This document shows positions 1-4,984 of a stretch of DNA of 8,048 nt, piece by piece (within the stretch, counting starts at the first letter, position 1; every line of letters begins with the position of its first letter). The position numbers and the translations under genes are program-made. Under the pieces are notes generated by a model. That model ran no database searches and was not told the DNA's origin. It saw only the letters and a program-made list of their open reading frames with translations. The stretch covers positions 481-8,528 of the forward strand of contig DGGX01000018.1 in NCBI GenBank assembly GCA_002392385.1. Reading direction: 5' to 3'. The DNA is from Lachnospiraceae bacterium UBA3863 (GTDB lineage Bacteria > Bacillota > Clostridia > Lachnospirales > Lachnospiraceae).

Positions 1-1005
1 TCCGGCGGCAGCGCGGCGGCGGTGGCGGACGGCCTGATCGCCATCGGCCAGGGGACGGACGGCGGCGGATCCATCCGCATTCCGGCTTCCTGGTGCGGCT
101 GCGTGGGCTTCAAGGCCTCGGTGGGCACGGTGCCCAGCATCTGCCGGCCGGACGGCTGGACGGCCACCCATCCCTACTGCTTCGACGGACCCATCACGCG
201 GACGGTGGAGGACGCCGCCGTCATGATGAACTACATGGCCCGCTTCGACCCCCGGGATCCCCTGAGCCTGCCCCGGCAGCACGGGGACTTCACGGAGCTC
301 ATGAAGCGCCCCCTCAAGGGCCTGCGGATCGCCTATACCGATGACTATGACCTCTACCCCGTGAACCCGGAGGTGGCGGCCATCGTCCGGAAGGCCGCCT
401 ACAGCCTGGAGGAGGCCGGTGCCCATGTGGAAAACGTGCATTTCCGCTTCCCCCACAGTCTGCGGGAGTACGCGGAGCTCTGGTGCCGCAGCATCTCCGT
501 GGACACGGCCATCGACCTGGCCCACTGGAAGCGGGACGGCCTGGACCTGGTCGGCGATTACCGCCAGGAGCTTCCCGCGGAATTCATCCGCTGGAACGAG
601 GCGGCCGCCCGGTCCACAATCATGGACTACCGCTATTTCAACGACCTGCGCACCGAGATCTACGACGCGCTGCAGGACGTTTTTGACAATCATACGCTGC
701 TCCTGTCGCCCGTGACCATCTGCCCGCCCGTGCCCAACGACGCGGACGGCAACACCCGGGGACCGGAGACCGTCAACGGTGAGGAGGTCGAGCCCCTTAT
801 CGGCTTCTGCGAGACCTTCCTGGCCAACTTCACCGGCCACCCGGCCGCCTCCGTGCCCGCCGGCCTGACCGCTGCCGGCCTCCCCGTCGGCCTCCAGATC
901 ATGGGACCCCGCTTCGACGACGCCGTCGTCCTGGCCGCCGCCCACACCTACGAACAGATCCGCCCCTGGTCCTACCGGATCCCCCGGGACAGAAAGATCT
1001 CCTGA
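1..1005 (+). CDS. Amidase-signature family hydrolase, 3' part (5' end outside window)
   Basis: The reading frame is open from base 1 and ends in TGA at 1003-1005, giving 334 residues. The start codon and the catalytic Lys lie upstream of the window. The fragment opens in the Gly/Ser-rich amidase signature. The motif GTDGGGSIRIPAS (fragment residues 18-30) carries the predicted nucleophile, Ser24 (codon 70-72). By the 24-residue spacing known in FAAH and GatA, the cis-Ser of the Ser-cisSer-Lys triad falls one codon before base 1. Near the C-terminus, GHPAASVPAG followed by GLPVGLQIMG is the usual amidase ending. Family members hydrolyse amide bonds in the cytoplasm. The substrate cannot be read from this fragment. 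The lack of an adjacent gatC or gatB argues mildly against GatA, but the upstream side is unseen. Codon use is very GC-rich. A terminator follows 30 bp after the stop, so this is the last gene of its transcript. Confidence 0.9.
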   Translation, partial: SGGSAAAVADGLIAIGQGTDGGGSIRIPASWCGCVGFKASVGTVPSICRPDGWTATHPYCFDGPITRTVEDAAVMMNYMARFDPRDPLSLPRQHGDFTELMKRPLKGLRIAYTDDYDLYPVNPEVAAIVRKAAYSLEEAGAHVENVHFRFPHSLREYAELWCRSISVDTAIDLAHWKRDGLDLVGDYRQELPAEFIRWNEAAARSTIMDYRYFNDLRTEIYDALQDVFDNHTLLLSPVTICPPVPNDADGNTRGPETVNGEEVEPLIGFCETFLANFTGHPAASVPAGLTAAGLPVGLQIMGPRFDDAVVLAAAHTYEQIRPWSYRIPRDRKIS

Positions 1006-1034
1006 GTCCAGAAGGATCTCATGAACAATAAGAG

Positions 1035-1074
1035 AGGCACTTGGCAGTTTCAGCCAAGTGCCTGTTTAATTCTT
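1035..1074 (+). terminator. Intrinsic terminator after amidase gene
   Basis: A perfect 11-bp stem (AGGCACTTGGC at 1035-1045 pairing with 1053-1063) encloses a 7-nt loop and is followed by a T-rich tail (GTTTAATTCTT). It separates the amidase transcript from the promoter of the next gene, whose -35 box overlaps the end of this tail. Confidence 0.85.
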
Positions 1075-1101
1075 CACATAGTGGACAAAATAGTGTATAA
1101 T
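1073..1101 (+). promoter_or_regulatory. Sigma-A-type promoter for the SH3b peptide gene
   Basis: TTCACA (1073-1078) and a perfect TATAAT (1096-1101) are separated by exactly 17 bp, so 11 of 12 consensus bases match. Predicted transcription starts near 1108, leaving an untranslated leader of about 60 nt before the start codon at 1170. This is the strongest consensus promoter in the window. Confidence 0.8.
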
Positions 1102-1169
1102 ATGTTTGGGTGTTGTATATGCCCTTTTGATCAGAGGTAACGATCCACATTCGAAAGGAGATTAATACT

Positions 1170-1466
1170 ATGCTGAACAAGATTCCGGATGATGAACTGG
1201 GCAAGGTAGCCGGCGGCGTTAAGGGCAAGAGCGGCTCCAAGGATGGCCCCTGGATGGAAGTTGCCAACCTCAAGAGCGGCTGGCTGGCTCTGAGAAGCAA
1301 ACCCGCCTATGACTACAACAACGAGATCGGCAAGCTCTACAACGGCGACGATGTCCAGATCGTGGGCAACAGCTCCGGCGACTACTCCTGGGTCTGGGCT
1401 CCCAAGCTGAACAAGAGCGGCTATGTCAACAGCAGCTTCCTGAAGAAAAAGAGCATCAAATACTGA
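1170..1466 (+). CDS. Small exported peptide: double-glycine leader fused to an SH3b domain
   Basis: This 98-residue product starts at ATG 1170, preceded by AAAGGAG with 9 nt spacing. Residues 1-16 (MLNKIPDDELGKVAGG) fit the double-glycine leader consensus of class II bacteriocins and ComC-type peptides: Ile at -12, Glu-Leu at -8/-7, Val at -4 and Gly-Gly at -2/-1. Such leaders are removed by C39-peptidase ABC transporters during export. The remaining 82 residues contain a bacterial SH3 (SH3b, SH3_3-like) domain, approximately residues 36-93. GWLALRSKP corresponds to the usual LNVRSGP strand and SGYVNSSFL to the closing GYV-ss-yL strand. The mature part has no Cys and about 13 Lys/Arg against 7 Asp/Glu, so it is cationic. 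SH3b domains commonly bind cell wall, so a wall-targeted secreted peptide or bacteriocin-like factor is plausible, but activity is inferred. No transporter or immunity gene lies next to it. It is a single-gene unit between a strong promoter and a terminator. Confidence 0.85.
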   Translation: MLNKIPDDELGKVAGGVKGKSGSKDGPWMEVANLKSGWLALRSKPAYDYNNEIGKLYNGDDVQIVGNSSGDYSWVWAPKLNKSGYVNSSFLKKKSIKY

Positions 1467-1494
1467 TAACGACTGAATAATTTTGGGGATTATA

Positions 1495-1525
1495 AAGAGC
1501 CTGCCGCACGCGGCAGGCTCTTGTG
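1495..1525 (+). terminator. Intrinsic terminator after SH3b peptide gene
   Basis: A perfect 12-bp stem (AAGAGCCTGCCG at 1495-1506, complement at 1511-1522) with loop CACG begins 28 bp after the stop codon. The T-tail is short (CTCTTG), so the stem strength carries the call. Confidence 0.8.
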
Positions 1526-1558
1526 GTGCGGAGAGAAGATGGCCGGGGGAGGTGATCC

Positions 1559-1982
1559 TGACCGCGCTGTCAACCCAACTTGCTTAATAAAGCTTGCCGG
1601 GTTGATATCTGGCCGGGTTCAGCCAACCCAACTTGCATAACGAAGTTGGTTGGGGTGATATTAAGCCAAGAGTGTCAACCCAACTTGATTTACGAAGCCA
1701 GCTGGGTTGATATCTGGCCGGGTTCAGTCAACCCAACTTGCTTTACGAAGCCAGCTGGGTTGATATTTGGCCGGGTTCAGCCAACCCAACTTGCTTTACG
1801 AAGCCGGTTGGGGTGATATTAAGCCAAGAGTGTCAACCCAACTTGCTTAAAGAATCCTGCCGGGGTGATCTCATACCGAGAATTGTCAACCCAACTTGCT
1901 TAAAGAATCCTGCCGGGGTGATCTCATGCCGAGAATTGTCAACCCAACTAGCATAACGAAGCTTACCGGGTTGACCGCGCTG
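1559..1982. repeat. Tandem hairpin array, about 8 units of 52-53 bp, flanked by an 11-bp direct repeat
   Basis: Units begin at 1570, 1623, 1675, 1728, 1781, 1833, 1886 and 1939 (lengths 53, 52, 53, 53, 52, 53, 53, last one partial). Each starts with (T/C)CAACCCAACTTGC, the near-invariant left arm. A short loop (often TACG) and a variable right arm follow, so each unit can form an imperfect 16-bp-arm hairpin; in unit 4, 14 of 16 positions pair. A linker of about 16-17 bp completes the unit. Linkers come in three types, in the order A B A A B C C: A is TATCTGGCCGGGTTCAG, B is TATTAAGCCAAGAGTG, C is TCTCATACCGAGAATTG. TGACCGCGCTG occurs at 1559-1569 and again at 1972-1982, bracketing the array. 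The period is not a multiple of three, no ribosome binding site is present, and short ORFs through it encode only the repeat, so I read it as non-coding. It makes up most of the 660-bp gene-free stretch 1467-2127. Confidence 0.9.
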
Positions 1983-2013
1983 CCACCCCAGCAGAAACAG
2001 CCCTGGAGTCAGG

Positions 2014-2041
2014 TGCACAATTGTCTGAAAAATGCTAGTAT
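2014..2041 (+). promoter_or_regulatory. Probable promoter of the lipoprotein gene
   Basis: TGCACA (2014-2019, 4 of 6 to consensus) lies 16 bp before TAGTAT (2036-2041), which is preceded by an extended -10 TGC (2033-2035). Transcription would start near 2048, about 80 nt before the start codon. The rest of 1983-2127 shows no other clear feature. Confidence 0.45.
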
Positions 2042-2127
2042 GGAAGCAGAAATAATTCAAAAAGAGCGCGGCAAGTCTTCTCAGGCAGCATCCTTCACTC
2101 ACCAGCCTTATCAGGGAGGTGTCAGGC

Positions 2128-2727
2128 ATGAAACGGCATTCTCTTTCCATTCTTCTGCTGTTATTCTGCAGCCTCTTTCTGGCCGGCTGCACCGGCTACG
2201 GCGGCAAGAACGACACGGAGCAGGACGGAATCTTCTACAGGGTCAGCGACTCCGGCAGACATGCTTTTGTCCAGAGCATCTACTGGGATCTGGATCCGGA
2301 CCACAACACCTTCACGATACCGGACAGTGTCGGCAAGGCCCAGGTGGAGAAGCTGGGCGGCTTCTACGGGACGGGCGTGCCCTGCCCGCTGGAGATCCGC
2401 CCCCGCCAGGGAGCGGACTACATCCTCCTGCCTGATCCGGAGACCTACGAGAGCGACGTGCCCTACACCTGGCAGAACCTGATCTGCACCATCCGGCTCG
2501 GCCCCGGCATCCGTGATGTCACACGGGCCATACCCTGCCCCTACCTGGGCACGGTGCAGGAGGACGGCTCCATCGCTTTCTACCATCCCGTGATCTATTT
2601 TGAATGCGATCCGGCCAACGAATACCTCTACAGCAAGGACGGCGTCCTCTACTACAAGAAGGACGACACACCCGTGTCCGACGTGGAGGCAGCTCAGGAA
2701 CTCTTTCCGGAGGGATCCTGGCCATAA
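2128..2727 (+). CDS. Small lipoprotein with BspA-like repeat fragments, function unknown
   Basis: This is a 199-residue protein. ATG 2128 is chosen over the in-frame GTG at 2119 because GGGAGG (2114-2119) overlaps that GTG and sits 8 nt before the ATG. Residues 1-21 form a type II signal peptide: MKRHS, then a Leu-rich core, then the lipobox LAGC with Cys21 as the lipidation site. The protein should therefore be anchored to the outer face of the cytoplasmic membrane. The mature part is hydrophilic, with no catalytic motif I recognise. TFTIPDSV (61-68) and NEYLYSKDGVLYYKKD (164-179) resemble pieces of BspA/LRR_5-type repeats (ITIPDSV; N-y-SS-DGVLYnk), which suggests a degenerate leucine-rich-repeat-like or adhesin-type fold. 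That link is by pattern only. The gene appears to be transcribed alone from the promoter near 2014-2041 and to end at the hairpin at 2739-2761. Confidence 0.75.
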   Translation: MKRHSLSILLLLFCSLFLAGCTGYGGKNDTEQDGIFYRVSDSGRHAFVQSIYWDLDPDHNTFTIPDSVGKAQVEKLGGFYGTGVPCPLEIRPRQGADYILLPDPETYESDVPYTWQNLICTIRLGPGIRDVTRAIPCPYLGTVQEDGSIAFYHPVIYFECDPANEYLYSKDGVLYYKKDDTPVSDVEAAQELFPEGSWP

Positions 2728-2736
2728 TAAGTGACT

Positions 2737-3459
2737 TCAAAAGGGGGCGATGCCCCCTTTTGTGATGTCCTGACTGCAGGCCTTCCTCCTTCCCAGCAAC
2801 CTATCCACGCCCATCAGGATCCCTCCAATACCAACGAAGGCAACCAGAAGTCCGCAGGACCAGAGCAGGATGCCGGACAGGCCCACACGGTCGGGATTGA
2901 GGAAGAAATAAGGATAGATGACCGGGTCTGTGCCCGCGTAGTTCATGACGCTGGCGTCAAAGCCCCTCACCGCGGCGTGTACGAAGACGAAGGCCAGGTA
3001 GGCGGCGGGCAGGGCGGCGGCGAGCAGGGGCCATGTGCGGCGGACCCGCCCGTGCTCGTAGAAGAGGATCCAGTCGATCAGGTAGAGGATGGGCAGGACG
3101 ATGTGGCAGAGAATGCACTCGACCTGGAAATTCAGAGCCGGGTCCCGGGCGGGATCGCCCGCCAGCAGGAGGTTGAAGACCAGGAAGGTCACGATCAGGC
3201 CGGGGATGGAGATGAACCGCAGGACCGGCAGGGCGGAGACATAGGAGTCCTCCTTTTTGCGGGCCGTCTGGACCAGCTCGGCGACCATGATGCCGGCGCA
3301 GAGATAGCAGGAGAGGTTGGTGAAATAAGTGTAGAAGTCCCCTGTGAACTTCATCTGGAAGAAACCCACACTGCCCACGCAGGCCACCAGGGACAGGGTG
3401 ACATAAAAAGTCTCAAAGATCAGCTGCAAAGTCCGACTGCAGGCAATACGTTCCGGCAT
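2737..3459 (-). CDS. Pr6Pr-family integral membrane protein
   Basis: This is a 240-residue protein. ATG 3459 is preferred over the upstream in-frame start at 3549 because AAAGGAGG lies 5 nt before it and the extra 30 residues look non-membrane. Six hydrophobic segments are visible at about 13-34, 43-65, 80-100, 113-134, 143-163 and 195-218. YFTNLS (45-50), HIVLPILYLIDWILF (119-133) and YPYFFLN (182-188) match the pattern of Pr6Pr proteins (six TM, conserved Pro/Arg/Tyr motifs, related to FAR-17a/AIG1 proteins). Some eukaryotic relatives of that superfamily hydrolyse fatty-acid esters of hydroxy fatty acids. The function of bacterial members is not established. It lies 134 bp downstream of the CPBP protease gene on the same strand with no terminator seen between them, so the two may share a transcript. 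Its 3' end doubles as the terminator hairpin at 2739-2761. Confidence 0.75.
   Translation of the reverse strand: MPERIACSRTLQLIFETFYVTLSLVACVGSVGFFQMKFTGDFYTYFTNLSCYLCAGIMVAELVQTARKKEDSYVSALPVLRFISIPGLIVTFLVFNLLLAGDPARDPALNFQVECILCHIVLPILYLIDWILFYEHGRVRRTWPLLAAALPAAYLAFVFVHAAVRGFDASVMNYAGTDPVIYPYFFLNPDRVGLSGILLWSCGLLVAFVGIGGILMGVDRLLGRRKACSQDITKGGIAPF
2739..2761. terminator. Bidirectional terminator between convergent genes
   Basis: AAAAGGGGGC (2739-2748) and its complement (2752-2761) form a perfect 10-bp stem with a 3-nt GAT loop. It has A-runs and T-runs on both sides, so it can serve the lipoprotein gene (+) and the Pr6Pr gene (-). The minus-strand coding sequence runs into it: the last codons of Pr6Pr and the first base of its stop codon lie inside the hairpin. 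Confidence 0.85.
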
Positions 3460-3513
3460 ATCTGCCTCCTTTGATCCGGAGGCCGCCGGCCTCCCTCTGA
3501 ACAAACACGGAAA

Positions 3514-3597
3514 GCATCCGTACAAACGCCAGCCCAGGTATCCGCGCAAACACCAGCCCAGGCATCCGCACCAACACTAGTCCAGGCATCTGCTCAG
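3514..3597. repeat. 24-bp tandem repeat at the CPBP/Pr6Pr junction
   Basis: There are three near-identical 24-bp units at 3514-3537, 3538-3561 and 3562-3585, of the form GCATCCGcaCaAACaCCAGCCCAG. A half unit, GCATCTGCTCAG, follows at 3586-3597. Degenerate 10-12-bp versions (GTGTCCGCTCAG, GCATCCCCCCAG) continue to about 3632 inside the 3' end of the CPBP gene. A minus-strand ORF through it would encode an 8-residue repeat but has no ribosome binding site. Confidence 0.8.
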
Positions 3598-4559
3598 TCA
3601 TCCTCAGGTGTCCGCTCAGGCATCCCCCCAGGCGCCGTTCTCTCATTGAAGGGGGTGACGTCGTCGCGGAGGACCCGGTCGAACCAGTGGAACCTGCGGT
3701 CGACGTAGAGGATGGCCAGGTAATAGAGGAGCTCGGACAGGCCGCTCAGGACCAGGTCCGTGACGGTCGTCTGGGAGGAGAGGGTGCTCCAACCCAGGCC
3801 GATCATGTAGAAGATCAGCATGTTGTTGACGATGTGGAAGGCGGCGGAGGCCTCCAGGCCCCTGGTCTTGCGGATGATCAGGCACCAGAAGAGGCAGGTG
3901 ACGGCGATCTCGAGCATGCCGATCCAGTTGTAGGGATGCCCGAGGACGAAGATAAGGGTGGTCACCGCAATGGCGATCACGGAATTGCGGGTCCAGGAGC
4001 CCAGGGTCTGCAGGATGAGGCCGCGGAAGAGAAACTCCTCCGCCACGCACTGGAGGGGCCCCAGGATCGTGAGCAGGAGGAAAGAGAGGACGGAGAAGCG
4101 GTTCACGCGGTCACCGCCCGTCAGGAGGTTGGAGATCACGATCGGCACCCCGCCCGCCACAAGGCCTGTGACCAGACACCGGGCGAAGATTCCCCAGTCC
4201 CAGCCGCCCCGGGAGGAGGCGTAGGAGGAGAAGGGCCTGTCCCGCACAATAGCGGCGGCGATCCACAGGGCCGGCAGCATGACGGCGACCCCGCCGACGG
4301 TCCCCAGAACGCCCTGGACGGTGTAGACGTCGAAGCTGTCATAGCCGGCCAGCAGATTGTTCATATAGGTCGCCGAGCCGACCCCGCTGCCGGCGGCCGC
4401 CACAGAGCCGGCGACGATCATGACCGCCTGGAAGAGGGTCCCCAGCACCACGGTGATCAGGCCGACCAGAAGGGGCTTGAACCACTTGTAACGGGTGTAA
4501 TTACGCGGATAGGTGATATAGTCACGGTCGATGACGACAGGAAGCTTCTCTTCGGGCAC
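3594..4559 (-). CDS. CPBP family intramembrane metalloprotease (CAAX/Abi type)
   Basis: This is a 321-residue polytopic membrane protein with about eight hydrophobic segments. The CPBP (Abi, Rce1-like) motifs are all present. AEEFLFRG carries the Glu-Glu-x3-Arg motif at E174, E175 and R179; FVLGH gives FxxxH at F204/H208; and HIVNN gives HxxxN at H242/N246. These residues form the glutamate/histidine active site in the membrane in characterised relatives, so this copy looks catalytically intact. Bacterial members serve in prenyl-protein processing, bacteriocin maturation or self-immunity, and other roles; the substrate here is unknown. The start is GTG 4559, 7 nt after AAGGAG. A closer ATG at 4566 is out of frame. 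The C-terminal tail (about 300-321) is hydrophilic and is encoded by DNA grading into the 24-bp repeat, so the tail may be recently acquired. A probable promoter with an operator-like dyad lies upstream. Pr6Pr is likely downstream in the same unit. Confidence 0.88.
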   Translation of the reverse strand: MPEEKLPVVIDRDYITYPRNYTRYKWFKPLLVGLITVVLGTLFQAVMIVAGSVAAAGSGVGSATYMNNLLAGYDSFDVYTVQGVLGTVGGVAVMLPALWIAAAIVRDRPFSSYASSRGGWDWGIFARCLVTGLVAGGVPIVISNLLTGGDRVNRFSVLSFLLLTILGPLQCVAEEFLFRGLILQTLGSWTRNSVIAIAVTTLIFVLGHPYNWIGMLEIAVTCLFWCLIIRKTRGLEASAAFHIVNNMLIFYMIGLGWSTLSSQTTVTDLVLSGLSELLYYLAILYVDRRFHWFDRVLRDDVTPFNERTAPGGMPERTPEDD

Positions 4560-4584
4560 TGGGCATCTCCTTTCGGAAACAGAT

Positions 4585-4632
4585 GTAGGTTACGTCTACG
4601 TTATTATACGCCGCCGCCGGACAGACTGCAAA
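4585..4632 (-). promoter_or_regulatory. Probable promoter and dyad operator for the CPBP gene
   Basis: On the minus strand, TATAAT (4603-4608) is preceded 18 bp upstream by TTTGCA (4627-4632), a 4 of 6 match to the -35 consensus. A dyad with arms GTAG/CTAC (4585-4599, center GTTACGT) lies just downstream of the -10, about where transcription would start. That is a common place for a repressor operator. The promoter is reasonably likely. The operator is a guess. Confidence 0.5.
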
Positions 4633-4701
4633 GAGGCCGGCGCCAGATTCCCGGGGAACCCCGCACATTTCGCACAGCTTCATATAGCAGAAAGCACGTT
4701 A

Positions 4702-4945
4702 CTGTTCACCGCCCAGCCAGAATCAATACCTGAGAGCGGTGCTGAGTACATGTCAGAATCCCTACAGACATGTACTGCAATCTGCAGTACACCTCTGTAG
4801 GAACTGAAAACACATATTTATGGGCAGAACAGCGCGGGATATGCTTGAAATAATAGCCAACCGGGTCCCGAAAATGTTTATGACTTATCCACAAACATCA
4901 TCCGGGACCCGGCTTATTTATTGATTCTGGCTGGGCGGTGAACAG
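4702..4945. repeat. 244-bp segment bounded by 27-bp perfect inverted repeats
   Basis: The 27 bases at 4702-4728 (beginning CTGTTCACCGCCCAGCC) recur exactly in reverse complement at 4919-4945, with 190 bp between them. Inside are three further paired elements. The first is AGTACATGTC (4745-4754) with GACATGTACT (4767-4776). The second is TGTACTGCA (4771-4779) with TGCAGTACA (4783-4791), enclosed by CCTACAG (4761-4767) with CTGTAGG (4795-4801). The third is CCGGGTCCCG (4861-4870) with CGGGACCCGG (4903-4912). The first two overlap and exclude each other. No coding sequence with a ribosome binding site is present, and I find no transposase or recombinase. The layout fits an invertible switch, a MITE-like element or a multibranched RNA. 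It fills about half of the gene-free stretch 4560-5060. No convincing promoter was found inside on either strand. Confidence 0.9.
4885..4893 (+). other. DnaA-box-like 9-mer in a hairpin loop
   Basis: TTATCCACA matches the canonical DnaA box exactly. It lies in the unpaired part of the third hairpin of the inverted-repeat segment (4861-4912), between ATGTTT and AAACAT. A single box is not an origin. A chance match in a window this size is possible. Confidence 0.35.
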
Positions 4946-4955
4946 CAGCACAGAC

Positions 4956-4984
4956 CCCCGTACATATGTACGGGGCGTTTTTTT
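4956..4984 (+). terminator. Strong intrinsic terminator upstream of the 5061 gene (leader or attenuator candidate)
   Basis: CCCCGTAC (4956-4963) pairs with GTACGGGG (4968-4975) around loop ATAT; the full 20 bp is a perfect palindrome. CG and seven consecutive T (4978-4984) follow. No plus-strand gene ends upstream, so it must stop a non-coding transcript starting in or before the inverted-repeat segment, or act as a conditional leader terminator for the gene at 5061. CAGACC (4951-4956) plus ATATGTAC (4964-4971) can instead pair with GTACATATGGTCTG (4985-4998), which would break the terminator stem. Confidence 0.75.

Noticed and set aside
22..1005. GTG at 22 as start of the amidase gene
   Set aside because: The frame is open to base 1 and those residues belong to the conserved amidase signature, so the true start is upstream of the window.
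1580..1956. Short plus-strand proteins through the hairpin array
   Set aside because: They only translate the repeat. The 52/53-bp period shifts the frame at each unit, and no ribosome binding site precedes them.
1570..1974. CRISPR array
   Set aside because: The 16-17-bp segments between hairpins recur in three classes instead of being unique, the repeat itself varies in its right arm, and no cas gene is present.
1570..1974. Integron attC sites
   Set aside because: The palindromes follow one another directly without gene cassettes, and no integrase is seen. The arms do not show the expected conserved core pair.
2731..3474. 247-residue plus-strand ORF opposite the Pr6Pr gene
   Set aside because: It has a low-complexity hydrophilic composition and no ribosome binding site, and is antisense to a clear six-segment membrane protein.
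3687..4733. 348-residue plus-strand ORF opposite the CPBP gene
   Set aside because: It is antisense to a gene with complete active-site motifs and is rich in Asp, Gly, Glu and Gln as expected for a GC-rich shadow frame.
4706..4894. 62-residue minus-strand ORF inside the inverted-repeat segment
   Set aside because: No ribosome binding site and no recognisable domain. It is made of the palindromes themselves.
4861..4912. Replication origin
   Set aside because: Only one DnaA-box match, no cluster of boxes or AT-rich unwinding region, and no dnaA, dnaN or rep gene nearby.
4702..4945. Named insertion sequence or transposon end
   Set aside because: The repeats are perfect, but I see no transposase, no clear target duplication and no end sequence I can assign to a known family.
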